DNA of 64,000 nt from Rhizophagus irregularis (Eukaryota > Glomeromycota > Glomeromycetes > Glomerales > Glomeraceae): positions 2,792,501 through 2,856,500 of the forward strand of contig NC_089453.1 in NCBI RefSeq assembly GCF_026210795.1, read 5' to 3'. Shown here in pieces: positions 22,940 through 34,900 of this stretch. Under the pieces are notes generated by a model. The model was not told where the DNA came from and searched no databases. It saw nothing but the letters and a program-made list of their open reading frames with translations. Each line of letters opens with the position of its first letter. Position 1 is the first letter of the stretch. Position numbers and translations under genes: made by a program.

Positions 22940-25195
22940 ATGGAACCTTTAAATACAATTGATGAAAATTCTTTTGACCCGACTCCAAGATTAAAATCAA
23001 GTCCTATACCGATTAAATTTATTTCTTTTGATATAGGAGATAAAAATTGTATTTATTGTGGAAATGAATATGTTAAGACGCTTTTTTGTTACCAACATTA
23101 TTGCAAAAAATGTTTATCAAGTTATATTAATGACATAACTGATAATAATATTTACTTAGACGTATATATTTACACAATGGACTTAGAATGTATTGAACAT
23201 GAAATAAGTAGGACAAAAGTACCGCAAATTATTCAAGAATGCTGCATAAACTGTTTGAGAATTTTATGTTTTAAACAAATAGATGGATACATTAGTGATT
23301 ATGGACTTGATAGAAACAATCTCACCATATACTATAATGTGATTGAAAGTGAAAAATACTGCAAGTTATGTGGAAAGTCACTATATCAAGGAACAGATAG
23401 AAAGATTATGATGCAATCTAAATTATGCTCAGATTGTTATCTAATTTCTTCTGGACTGATAGAATCAACCTTGTTTAAAAAGCAAATTTCAATTCTTTGC
23501 TTACCTTGGTGGTATAATAGTTCTTTTTGTGACATATGTCGTGCAAAGTTAAAATTTATATCAGACAGTCAGAAGTACTGTGTAGATTGTTATTTATTTT
23601 ATATTGGATGCAGATATTGTTTAACAACAAATATTATATTTGGAATTACAGGCCAATCTCAATGTAGAAAATGTAAAAGAATATCACTTATCATAAACAG
23701 CAGTGATTACAGTGGACTTGATGATTTTCTTCTTAATAATATTATATATGATTATTTAGAGAGAGTTGAGTTTGCAAATAGTGTAAAAATAATTGATAAA
23801 TATTTTGTACTACAGAATATATTAAGTTCTATCTTTAAAATAAATGGTAGTATAAGAACAATTAGATGGATACCGTTTTCTCAATTTATGAATGTAAAAG
23901 AAATAGCAAAAGGGGGATATGGTATTATATATAAAGCAACTTGGTTAAGTAAAAATGAAACTGTCATTTTAAAAAGATTTGAAAATTCTAAAAATATTGC
24001 CAAATATTTTTTAAATGAGGTAAATAAATACCTTTAAATAATTTTTTGAATAATTCCTTAATAAATGAATTTAATCTTTAAATCTTTAAATTTAATAGTT
24101 AAAAGCATTACTACATTGTATTAAAAATTATAACGGTCATCTCATTAAAACTTATGGATTTACAAAAGATCCTGAATTAGAGGATTATATAATAGTTATG
24201 AGATATGCGTCAGAAGGAGATTTGCATAAGTATTTACAGAAAAATTTTACAAAAGTTAAATGGAATAAACAAAAACCACATATTTTATGGCAAATTTCAA
24301 AGGGGTATTTATATTATATATTATTTTATTCTATATATCAGGTAATTAATTTTTTATTATTTTAGACTTGAAGCCATTCATAATGAAAATTTTATACATC
24401 GAGACTTTCATAGTGGAAATATATTATTTGATTCCAATGATACTTATAAAAATGGTAAATGGAAAACCGGAGACCTAGGATTATCACAAGCTGTAAATAA
24501 TAATAGATTATCAAATAATGAAATATATGGAGTAATACCCTATATTGCACCAGAAATCTTCAAAGGATCTAAATTTACTAAAGAAGCTGATATTTATAGT
24601 TTTGGTATGATTATGTGGGAACTTACAACAGGTTGTAAACCTTTTAATAATATTAAACATGATCATAGTCTTATTTATAAAATTCTTGATGGTGAACGCC
24701 CTAAAATTACGGAAGATACTCCAGAATGTTATGCTAATTTAATGAAAAGTTGTTGGGACCCTGATCCAAAGAAAAGGCCTTCTATAAAAGAAATTCGTTT
24801 AGCTTTTGGTAGATGGTATTTTAAAGGTGAAAATAAAACAGAATTCAATCAAGCCGAAACAATAAGAAAGAAACTGATAGAATCGAAGAAGATTGGACCT
24901 GAATTTGCTGAAAAACGGCATTCTGAAGCCATTTATACAAGTAGACCATTAAGTGCTTTAATTTCTAAATGTTCATCCACTTATTCATCATCAATAATTT
25001 CATTTGGCAATAAACAAGGTATTATTACTACATTGTAATTTTAAAATATTTTATCTATTATTTATAAGGAATATGCAATACAATTTAGATTCTAATTATA
25101 TTTCAGCGGAATTAGAGCTTGATATAGACATTGAAAGGTATTTAAATAACAAAAGAAAAATGTTTTTAACGAAACAACTATTTTTTATTAACTAA
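22940..25195 (+). CDS. Protein kinase with cysteine-rich N-terminus (4 exons)
   Basis: Exons 22940-24019, 24099-24304, 24366-25018 and 25107-25195 join in frame to about 675 residues; all three introns are GT-AG and short (79, 61 and 88 bp). Residues 30-260 hold repeated CxxC pairs (CIYCGNEY, CCINC, CKLC, CSDC, CDIC, CVDC, CRYC, CRKC), probably zinc-binding. The kinase domain runs from about 322 to 570: glycine loop KGGYGIIY, lysine in VILKRF (345), catalytic loop HRDFHSGN (440-447), DLG in place of DFG (465-467), YIAPE (488-492) and the terminal CW/RP pair. All catalytic residues are kept. The start is the ATG at 22940, as the upstream in-frame stretch begins only with TTG. The last exon rests on my splice reading: without it the protein ends at a TAA at 25036-25038. 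This is typical of the kinase families expanded in Rhizophagus; substrate unknown. Confidence 0.85.
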
Positions 25196-25825
25196 TCATT
25201 ACAAAATTTAAGTTCAATTCAAAATTTTTCTCTCCTTAAAAAAGAGAAGGAATGAAATATTTTTTAAATGTTGAAACTCATGATAATGGTAAATATTTAT
25301 CTGGCTTTGATTTATTTTTGTTTTAATATTTACATTAATGTTTATTTGAGTCAAATTTAAAGCATATTATTATAGAAAACATGTACATAGAACTATGAAA
25401 GTTAAAATATTTCGTTATTAGAGCATTTAGCAGAGGATTTAGCAACTTTCAATGGTTTGTATTAGACTTTTTCATTATTAAAGCAAAAAATAAGAATCTA
25501 TAAGAAGAATTTGCAATTTTTCATTTGATAGAGATTACAATTAGTTTAGAAAAAAATTGTAAAATCAAATAATTTATTTCCTAACTTGTTTTTTGACGTT
25601 ATTTATCCGATTATCTGATTTCTGGAAGAAATTTTAGTGATTTCTCAATTTTAGGATTTTTAGGGTAGTTTCATTGGCGATAGTATGATTTTGAAGTGGT
25701 GATCATCCTGCATGACCTTCCTTATTCATTCACTTTTTCGCTTAATTTGTAGTTTGTCCTCTGATCTTCATGCAGATTTTCATCTTTTTGGGAATGCACC
25801 ATGTGAACTTCGTAGTTGAATCTTA
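25196..25825. other. 3' flank of the kinase gene
   Basis: AT-rich sequence with no recognised gene. It probably holds the kinase 3' UTR; AT richness prevents a confident poly(A) call. Confidence 0.35.
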
Positions 25826-25829
25826 TACT

Positions 25830-25965
25830 ATAGCTATATAGCTATATAGCTATAGCTATAGCTATTGCTATTGCTATTGCTATTGCTATTGCTATTGCTA
25901 TTGCTATAGCTATAGCTATAGCTATAGACGTTGTTATTGCAATATTGCAATATTGCAATATTGCT
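25830..25965. repeat. Compound microsatellite (TATAGC / TTGCTA / CAATATTG)
   Basis: Overlapping TATAGC units pass into about seven TTGCTA units, return to TATAGC, and end in three CAATATTG-type units. This pattern is replication slippage. No coding role is seen. Confidence 0.9.
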
Positions 25966-26528
25966 TCTTTGATATCATTAGAATAAAATTACAAAATATT
26001 CATTTTTGTGCCACTTTTACTACATATTAACTTGCGGCATCAAGCAATAAGTTTTATATTTGTATTTAATTTTGTTGATCGTTATTGATTTACAAAGAAA
26101 TAAAATATTCAAATATATTTCTTTTTTTCGTTAAAAAAATTAAAACGTGTAGATGATCATGCAGATCTTGTGATAATCAATTAAAAAGTGTTAGACGAAA
26201 TTTTTTTTCAAAAATTTAAAATTTTTTCTTTTTTTATAAAACATCATAAATTTTTTTTACATTTTTTTTCTATTTGTAAGATTAAATATTTGGATATTAC
26301 ATAATTACAAATTAAATTTATAAGACTTTCTTTTAGAAAATAATGTGATATTTCATAAAAAATATTTTTTCTTACTATTTTTATTTTAAACTACTTGAAT
26401 TTATAATTAATGAAAGAATTAATTTAAAATTCATGTTATTTCAAATTTTTGTCAACTCAGTTCTTAATTTTCATATTACATTTTTTTTATATAAAATTTT
26501 TTTAAATTAAACTTCTTTTCCAAATACA
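25966..26528. other. Very AT-rich spacer
   Basis: Long T and A runs with no gene or element ends. Confidence 0.4.
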
Positions 26529-27836
26529 TTATAATCTTCACTTTGGACAAATGAAATTAACTTTATTTATTAATTAAAAGTTGTTCAGGCAGGTTAAAAC
26601 CACTTGAATATTAATTTTCATGAATGTAGGTGTAGTGCTTAGAGAAGATTGCATTTTTGTTGATGATATTAACTCTCTTTTCTATTTTTTAATTTAGAAC
26701 ATAATATCTCCACTTTGGACAAATGAAATCAACTTCATTTATTAATTGAAAGTTGTTCAGGCAGGTTGAAACCACTTGAATATTAATTTTCATGAATGTA
26801 GATGTAGTGCTTAAAGAAGATTGCATTTTTCTTGATAATATTAACTCTTTTTTCTATTTTTTTTTAATTTAGAGTGTAATATCTCCACTTTGGACAAATG
26901 AAATCAACTTCATTTATTAATTGAAAGTTGTTCAGGCAGGTTGAAACCACTTGAATATTAATTTTCATGAATGTAGGTGTAGTTCTTAGAGAAAATTGCA
27001 TTTTTGTTGATGATATTAACTCTCTTTTCTATTTTTTAATTTAGAGCGTAATATCTCCACTTTGGACAAATGAAATCAACTTTATTTATTAATTGAAAGT
27101 TGTTCAGGCAGGTTGAAACCACTTGAATATTAATTTTCATGAATGTAGGTGTAGTGCTTAGAGAAGATTGCATTTTTGTTGATGATATTAACTCTCTTTT
27201 CTATTTTTTTAATTTAGAGCGTAATATCTCCACTTTGGACAAATGAAATCAACTTCATTTATTAATTGAAAGTTGTTCAGGCAGGTTGAAACCACTTGAA
27301 TATTAATTTTCATGAATGTAGGTGTAGTGCTTAGAGAAGATTGCATTTTTGTTAATGATATTAACTCTCTTTTCTATTTTTTTAATTTAGAGCGTAATAT
27401 CTCCACTTTGAACAAATGAAATCAACTTCATTTATTAATTGAAAGTTGTTCAGGCAGATTAAAAGCACTTGAATATTAATTTTCATGAATGTAGGTGTAG
27501 TGCTTAAAGAAGATTGCATTTTTCTTGATGATATTAACTCTCTTTTCTATTTTTTTTTAATTTAGAGCGTAATATCTCCACTTTGGACAAATGAAATCAA
27601 CTTCATTTATTAATTGAAAGTTGTTCAGGCAGATTAAAAGCACTTGAATATTAATTTTCATGAATGTAGGTGTAGTGCTTAAAGAAGATTGCATTTTTCT
27701 TGATGATATTAACTCTCTTTTCTATTTTTCTTTAATTTAGAGCGTAATATCTCCACTTTGGACAAATGAAATCAACTTTATTTATTAATTGAAAGTTGTT
27801 CAGGCAGGTTAAAAGCACTTGAATATTAATTTTCAT
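26529..27836. repeat. Satellite of 172-175 bp units (about 7.5 copies)
   Basis: The word TTGTTCAGGCAG recurs at 26581, 26753, 26928, 27100, 27273, 27446, 27621 and 27796, so unit length is 172-175 bp. Length differences come from the poly-T run in each unit (CTATTTTT...AATTTAGAG). Copies are highly similar. Each unit ends in a T-rich tract followed by TTTAG, which mimics a splice acceptor, but no frame is open across units. The first unit is the most diverged, and the last is cut off after TTTTCAT. Confidence 0.92.
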
Positions 27837-28361
27837 AAAATTTTATTTTTTTGTAGCTGTATTAACTTTAAAACACTTATTACAACTTACGTCATTATTT
27901 TAAATAATAAGAATTAATTTATATTATTGGCTAATTATAATCACATGATACTAAGGATTTTATATTTGATTTAATAATTTAGTAAAATATTATTAAAATC
28001 AAATTCATATAAATGCAACTAATATTAATAATTGTAATTTAAGCAGTAAATTCATTAACCAAATCGTGTAAATTCTATGCTTAAATTATGTAATTTCTGT
28101 GATCAAATCAATATAAATTCGGCATAAATTATGGTCAAATCATGCAAAATGATACATTTTTGTGATATGGAATTGTGCATTTTTCCGTATCCCTATATAG
28201 ATTAGAAACATTATTTTTAAGAAAAAATTGTATAAAACCTTATTAAAAACATGATTTTTTATAGGTTTAATTATAATAAAATTTTATTATTTGGTAATAT
28301 TTTACATACAATTCAATTTATTTATATCAAAAAATTTTTTTAATTATAAATGTTATGTTTG
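27837..28361. other. AT-rich spacer after the satellite
   Basis: No gene seen. It might be the interior of a Helitron-like element whose candidate end follows. Confidence 0.3.
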
Positions 28362-28396
28362 GGGGACGAAGTCCCCTGGCAAATCGCATATTCTAG
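28362..28396 (+). mobile_element. Candidate Helitron 3' terminus
   Basis: A six-pair GC-rich hairpin, GGGGAC-GAA-GTCCCC (28362-28376), is followed 16 bases later by CTAG (28393-28396) and then T. Helitrons end in a hairpin a short distance before CTRR and insert between A and T. No Rep/helicase gene and no 5' TC end were located, so only the terminus is called. Confidence 0.45.
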
Positions 28397-29464
28397 TTAT
28401 AAATAAATTTCAAAACTTTGTGTAACACTACCATATTTTCAAGAGAAACTACTTAAATAACTGAAAATTTCTCAAGATTTCCTCTGGTAATCTCTAATAA
28501 TTGACCCTTCTCTACATAGTCATTCAGGAAAATTCTGGATTTTCCAGATTTGTGAAAACCTATTTCGGGAGTCGCACTAATTTGAAAATAGTGATAAAGT
28601 CACTTCCAAATCTTAGTTAATTTCAGGGATTGTTTATTGTTGCTAATAAATTTATGAAATCCACTTAGTTTATTACAGTATAAGAGAAAAAAGTCTCTTA
28701 ATTTACATCATATTAGAATTTAGTAGTGAATAAATTATTTGACAAATAATTACATAAAAACAAATGACAAAATATCTTAAATTATAATAAGGGGTGGCAA
28801 AGTCAGTATCATACTAGAGTTTGGAATCAGTTGCATTTTTTGAAAACCAAGGATTCAACCAGTTTGACCTCTTTCAATTGTTTTTACAAAACTGGCTAAA
28901 CCCGATTTAGCGCTTAATAGTTATTATGCAGCTAAGTAGGATCATGTCATTTTTAACATACAATTATTATTGCGTAAAATATTTTTGATATTTTTTGATG
29001 CATTACGTCATTTAGACTAAATATCACAAATATTAATTTTTATAGGTAAAATAACTATCATTTACTATGCATTTTATATGGAACACGTCTGCAATAACAC
29101 AGTTATTGGGTATGGTAGTTAAACTATTATTTATCAAATTTACATAATAAATAAATATAATGAAGTTAGCCTCAAATGAAGTTATGTTCCTAACTTTCTG
29201 GTTATATTTTATTGTAATTTTCAAAATTATTGAAATTGATATAGTGTGATTTTTTCCATGCATTATTTATACACAAAACACAGATTTCATCCAGATATTA
29301 TCCAGGTAACAAATGGAAAATGTCCATAAAATGTATGTAAAATAACCTGAAAAATAAAATTCACACTGAAAATTTTATAATTTTGAATACCACAATAATT
29401 ACCAACTCTACAATGAACTACATGAACAGATTAGAGATTAGGATTGAAACAGTTCTCTCATGAA
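28397..29464. other. AT-rich intergenic DNA
   Basis: No recognised gene. The minus-strand open frame at 29033-29263 has no motif I know. Confidence 0.35.
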
Positions 29465-29472
29465 TTCATTAT

Positions 29473-29824
29473 TAGGGATGGGGACGGTTCCATCGGTTCA
29501 GTTCTGGTTCTATAGAACAGCGGAACCAGTTCCGAGCAGAACCGTTCTGAAAAATCAGTTCCAATCAGTTCAGTTCTATGGAACGGTCCGTTTCTGAGTA
29601 GAACCGTTCGAAAAGTTGGTTCCAAGCAGTTCAACTCTATAGAACGGTCCAAGAAGTTAACTAAATGCTACCCGGAAAAAAGGTTATCCGGTAAGATACA
29701 TATGAACTGAATGGAACCAAACTGCTCGAATCAAACGGTTCCGTTCTAGGAACTGAACTGGGTTCTCAGTTCTGACTCTGTTCTCAGTTCCAAACTGCTC
29801 AGCAGTGGAACTTTTCCATCCCTA
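29473..29824. mobile_element. hAT-like foldback MITE with 8-bp TSD (TTCATTAT)
   Basis: TTCATTAT is repeated exactly at 29465-29472 and 29825-29832. The tips are TAGGGATGGGGACGGTTCCA and, read inward from the right, TAGGGATGGAAAAGTTCCAC. The interior is built of GAACC/GGTTC words (CAGTTC, GGAACGG) in both orientations, giving a long self-complementary structure. An 8-bp TSD and TAGGG-type tips fit hAT elements. No transposase is encoded; the minus-strand frame at 29458-29652 is a by-product of the repeat. Confidence 0.88.
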
Positions 29825-29832
29825 TTCATTAT

Positions 29833-30388
29833 TCATAAAATAATTCACATACATGATGGTTTAACCACATTATACAAATTCTGCTTTACTTGACAAAAAC
29901 TGCAACCATACATTTCGTGTAAAGGAGATTATGCATTTATACCTATTGCAAAAACTGTAAAGTGACTTACACATAAATAAAAAAGTTTATGATATAGTTA
30001 GAAGGTGCAAATATAACCAATCTTGTATCTCATTTAAGGGAAAATTATCTGGAATGTTTAGATGAACAGTATGAATTTGAATATTAAACTTAAATTTCCT
30101 AAAACAAATTGAATTGCAAATAAAAAATTACTTTAATAAATATCATATTTGCATTCAATGATGGAAATTCAATATTCTAAGTGTATGCATGCACAAAATT
30201 TAAAAACCCTGCACATGGCCAAAATTTTTGTGTGTACAAAATGCAAAATGTACACACAAAAATTTGCACATTTGCACACATTTTTAAATATTTCTACAAT
30301 TTCTATACATTGCATATAATGTAAAATCTCAAATAATGTGCATATTCTGCACATGATACAAACCTGAATTTCCAGAACTGCTTGTATT
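29833..30388. other. Intergenic DNA with a strong hairpin
   Basis: A 17-bp perfect inverted repeat, AAATTTTTGTGTGTACA at 30222-30238 and its complement at 30249-30265, has a 10-bp loop. TGCACA-type words recur on both sides. No gene. Confidence 0.5.
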
Positions 30389-30390
30389 TA

Positions 30391-31028
30391 CAGTCATCCC
30401 TCTCTATAGTCATCCCCTATATAAGCACACCCTCTCTTAAGTCATACCACTTTCAAGTCCTGATTTTTTATATAGTGAAATGCCCCCTATATAGTCACAA
30501 ATTGATTATAGTCACTATCACAGCAATCGTTGACCTGATGTAATAGTTAACATATGGAAAATTCCCACTTATAGTCATTTCACGTGATTGAATTTATATT
30601 TGAAAAATGTATATCGCATTCTGAAGATAATTATTTCATCAGTTTCATAGTATAATTTCATAATAACAATAAGATTTGCTTAAAATACAGTTAAAATGGA
30701 TATAAAAGGAGTGGTAACTTTATGCATTTTTTCATGTATGCATTTGTCAGTTTATGCTGTAGGCTAAAAAATTGTATAAGCTCAAATTCGGTAAGGTGGA
30801 AGGTAGGAAAAATTAAAATTATTATTTTTTTTTTTTATAATATGATTTCTATATCTGATAATCAAGTTAGCATTCATTTTACTTACAATAAAAAATTATA
30901 TATAATCACGCCAAATCAAAACTTTGCATAGATGTGACTGTACATGTAAAGCCTCACTATAAGCATACCTCTCCATAGTCATACCATTTGGTGGTCCCGA
31001 AGGATGTGACTGTAGAGGGGGACAACTG
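30391..31028. mobile_element. Pogo-like (Tc1/mariner) element, TA target site
   Basis: Left tip CAGTCATCCCTCTCTATAGT after TA (30389-30390); right tip, read inward, CAGTTGTCCCCCTCTACAGT with TA at 31029-31030. ATAGTCAT words repeat inside both ends. The interior is AT-rich and has no transposase. It resembles the element at 21990-22457 in tip design but is a different family member. Confidence 0.7.
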
Positions 31029-31073
31029 TAATAATATTTAATTCCTTTTACTTTACAGGCCTGGTCATAAGTA

Positions 31074-31888
31074 TCTGTACCTAATATTTCTGAAGTTATA
31101 TGATAACCTATCCTAAAAATTTCCAGGATTGAAGATCAATACTAATCTTGATCACCTACAAAATTAGAACAAATAAATCAGGAGTTAGATGATCGATGAA
31201 TTTTAGCTGCAAAATATCGATCTTTCCTAATAAATTATAAAATAGTTTTTGTGCGTAAATATTCAATCAAAATTTTGAAAAAATAGTTACTTACATTCAT
31301 TATAAGTAAAATTATGGCCACTTATTGGGCCAAAAATACCATTAAAATAAAAACTTAAATAATTTTTATGGTGACTTTTTTACTCTATCTGGAATTTAGC
31401 AAACCAATTTGCTTTCAGGCTTCAGCAGAACCTTAATACCCATTTTATGCATAGTAGATCTCCTGGCTTATTCCTATGAGATTTTGACAAAAAAAACTTA
31501 GAATATAAATACTGCATAAAATTAATGATACTCACCATATTCAAAAATTGCGAAAAAAAGAAAGGAAGATTATGGTATAATTGAAATTCCCTGGCTATGC
31601 ATCTAATCTGATAAAATTCTAAAGAAATGTGTAATGACACTTAAAAATTAATATATGTCAAAAATATATGTACTTACTAAAAGGTTAGGGCATGAAATAA
31701 TGAAGGAATGAAAATATTCATGTAAAAAATGATAATTTTTATAAGACACAAAATTTGCCTGATCATCTAACTTTTGATTTATATATTGTACAACCCTCTA
31801 ATTTGTATGTGATCAAGATTAGTACTTCAATCCTAGGGTAGTTTATCACATGACTTTGGAAAAATATTGGGTACGGATACTTGTGACA
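31074..31888. mobile_element. Foldback element with long inverted repeats (Tc1-like)
   Basis: The left arm, from GTCATAAGTATCTGTACC, pairs with the right arm read inward from GTCACAAGTATCCGTACC. Further shared words (CTAATCTTGATCAC, AGTTAGATGATC) extend the pairing to roughly 130 bp, around a 550-bp AT-rich centre. The outer borders are uncertain by about 10 bp and no TSD is clear. It ends some 50 bp from the stop codon of the Sel1 kinase gene and may supply part of its 3' UTR. Confidence 0.6.
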
Positions 31889-31939
31889 TACAATAAAATA
31901 TTTCCATATAACTGATAAATATAAAGAATAAAAGATTTA

Positions 31940-34900
31940 TTAAATATCTTTTATTATACAATCAAAACACTCAGAATATCCATGAACTAAAATTTTAGAA
32001 TATTCATGAACTAAAATTTCAGTAAGTTTGCGACTTGTATAATATGCTTGTGGATGATATTGTATAATAAAATCATTTGCTTGTTCTTGTACTAAAGCTT
32101 TGTCTGCTTCTACAAATTCCAACACATTATTTTTTAATTGATTGTCAATATTAGGTACTAAATATTTATAATTTCCATCCCTGTTTACTTTATAATATTC
32201 ATTAATCCATCTAATCCATTCAGATATAATATTTTCAAGCATTATTGTAGTTGGTCTATTGGAAGAATTTGAATCCCAACATTTTTTCATTAAATCTATA
32301 TAACATTTTGGAGTATTTTTCATAATTTTAGGACGTTTCCCTTCACAAATACTCAAGCAAAGTTCAAGATCATGCGCTTCATAATTAAATGGAGGAATAC
32401 CTGATGTAATTTCCCACATTATCATTGAAAAACTATAAATATCACTTGCTGGGGTATAGGGTTTATTTCTTAATATTTCAGGTGCCATATAAGGTAAAAC
32501 TCCATAAATTTCATTATTATTAGAATCTTGTATTTCACTTATAGGTTTACATAATCCTAAATCAATAATAAATATTTCATTGTAATTATCTGATACTAAA
32601 ATGTTACCATCATGGAAATCACCATGAGTTAAATTTGATTCATGAATTACTTTAAGTCCTAATATAATTTTTTTCAATAATTGTAACTTTTCTTGCCACT
32701 TTAATTTAATTATATTAGATAAACATTTTCTTAAACTTCCTTTTTTTGCATAACTCATAACTATTATATAATTTAAATTATTTGGATTTTGGGTAATTCC
32801 AAGAAATTGAATAAATTTTGAAAATGATTTTTTCTGACAATTATAATGATATTTCCACTATAAAAATGATAAAAAATTATTAAATTTTTGCAAAAAAATA
32901 AAATTTGCTATTAAATATAAGTACCATACCTCATTCAGAAATTTATTATTTAAAGTTGATGAATTATTAAGCGTTTTAAGAATGACCTCATAACCTGTTT
33001 GAAAATTACATCTATTCCATTGTTGTTTACTAAAATTCCAACTATAAATAGGTCCATCTGACCAAATAGCTTTATAAATTTCACTAAATCCTCCTTTATC
33101 ATAATAATTAATGCTTGACAATTTATTATAAGGTATCCATTCTAATATTTCATAATTATTTTTAGCATTTAGTTGTGCTTCTTGAATAAATTTATCAATA
33201 AATTCATTTTTACTAGTCCACTTTGAAAAATCTTGTTGAAATCGTTTAGCATTACATTGTAGACACCACTGATAATCAGTATATGGTTGTTTGCATTCAT
33301 TACATAATTCAACCTCATTTCCGGAATTTACTTTGTTACTTTCTGCTGCTTTTTGATGCCAATAAAAAGCTTTTTCTAAATTCTTTTCTGTACCTTCTCC
33401 ATTTGAATAACACATAGCTAAATTAGACATTGCTTTTTCATCACCATTTTCTGCTGCTTTTTGATACCAATAAAAGGCTTCTTTTAAATTCTTTTCTGTT
33501 CCTTCTCCGTTTCTATAACATATGGCTAAACCGAACATTGCATTAATATGATCTTTTTCTGCTGCTTTTTGATACCAATAAAAAGCTTTTTCTAAATTCT
33601 TTTCTGTTCCTTCTCCATTTAAATAACAAACAGCCAAACTAAACATTGCTTTTTCATCATCTTTTTCTGCTGATTTTTGATACCAATAAAAGGCTGCTTC
33701 TAAATTTTTTTCTGTACCTTCTCCATTTAAATAACATATGGCAAGATTAAACATTGCTTTTTCATCTCCATTTTTTGCTGCTTTTTGATACCAATGAAAG
33801 GCTTTTTCCAAATTCTTCTTTATTCCTTCTCCATTTCCATAACTATTGGCCAAATTAAACATTGCATTAGTATAACCTTTTTCTGCTGCTTTTTGATACC
33901 AATAAAAAGCTTTCTCTAAATTCTTTTCTGTTCCTTCTCCATTCCTATAACATATAGCTAAACCAAACATTGCATTAATATAATCTTTTTCTGCTGCTTT
34001 TTGATACCAATAAAAAGAGTTTTCTAAATTTTTTTCTGTTCCTTCTCCATTTTTATAACATATAGCTAAACCAAACATTGCATTAATATGATCTTTTTCT
34101 GCTGCTCTTTGACACCAATAAAAGGCTTTTTCTAAATTTTTTTCTGTTCCTTCTCCATTTTCATAACATATAGCTAAATTAAACATTGCATTAATATAAT
34201 TTTTTTCTGCTGCCTTTTGATACCAATAAAAAGCTTTTTTGAAATCCTTTTCTGTTCCTTCTCCATTTCTATAACATGTAGCTAAACCAAACATTGCATT
34301 AATATGATCTTTTTCCACTGCTTTTTGATACCAATGAAAAGCTTTTTCTAGATTCTTTTCTGTTCCTTCTCCATTTCTATAGCATATAGCTAAATTAAAC
34401 ATTGCATCTTTAACATTATTTTCTGCTGCTTTCTGATACCAATAAAAGGCTTCTTCTAAATTCTTTTTTATTCCTTCTCCATTTCTATAACATATAGCTA
34501 AATTAAACATTGCTTCTTTAACTCCACTTTCTGCTGCCTTTTGATACCAATAAAAGGTCTTTTCTAAATTCTTTTCTACTTCTTCTCCATTTGTATAACA
34601 TATGGCTAATTTAAACATTGCTTCTTTAACTCCATTTTTTGCAGCTTTTTGATACCAATAAAAGGTTTTTTCTAAATTTTTTTCTGTTCCTTCTCCATTT
34701 CTATAACATATAGCTAAATTAAACATTGCTTTAATATGGTCTTTTTCTGCTGCTTTTTGATACCAATAAAAAGTTTTTTCTAAATTCTTTTCTATTCCTT
34801 CTCCATTTTTATAACATATAGCTAAACTAAACATTGCTTTTTCATCGCCATTTTCTGCTGCCTTTTGATACCAATAAAAGGCTTTTTCTAAACTTTTTTC

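Noticed and set aside
29458-29652. 64-codon minus-strand frame with repeated RTEL/RTVL text
   Set aside because: It is an artefact of GAACC/GGTTC repeats inside a hAT-like foldback element.
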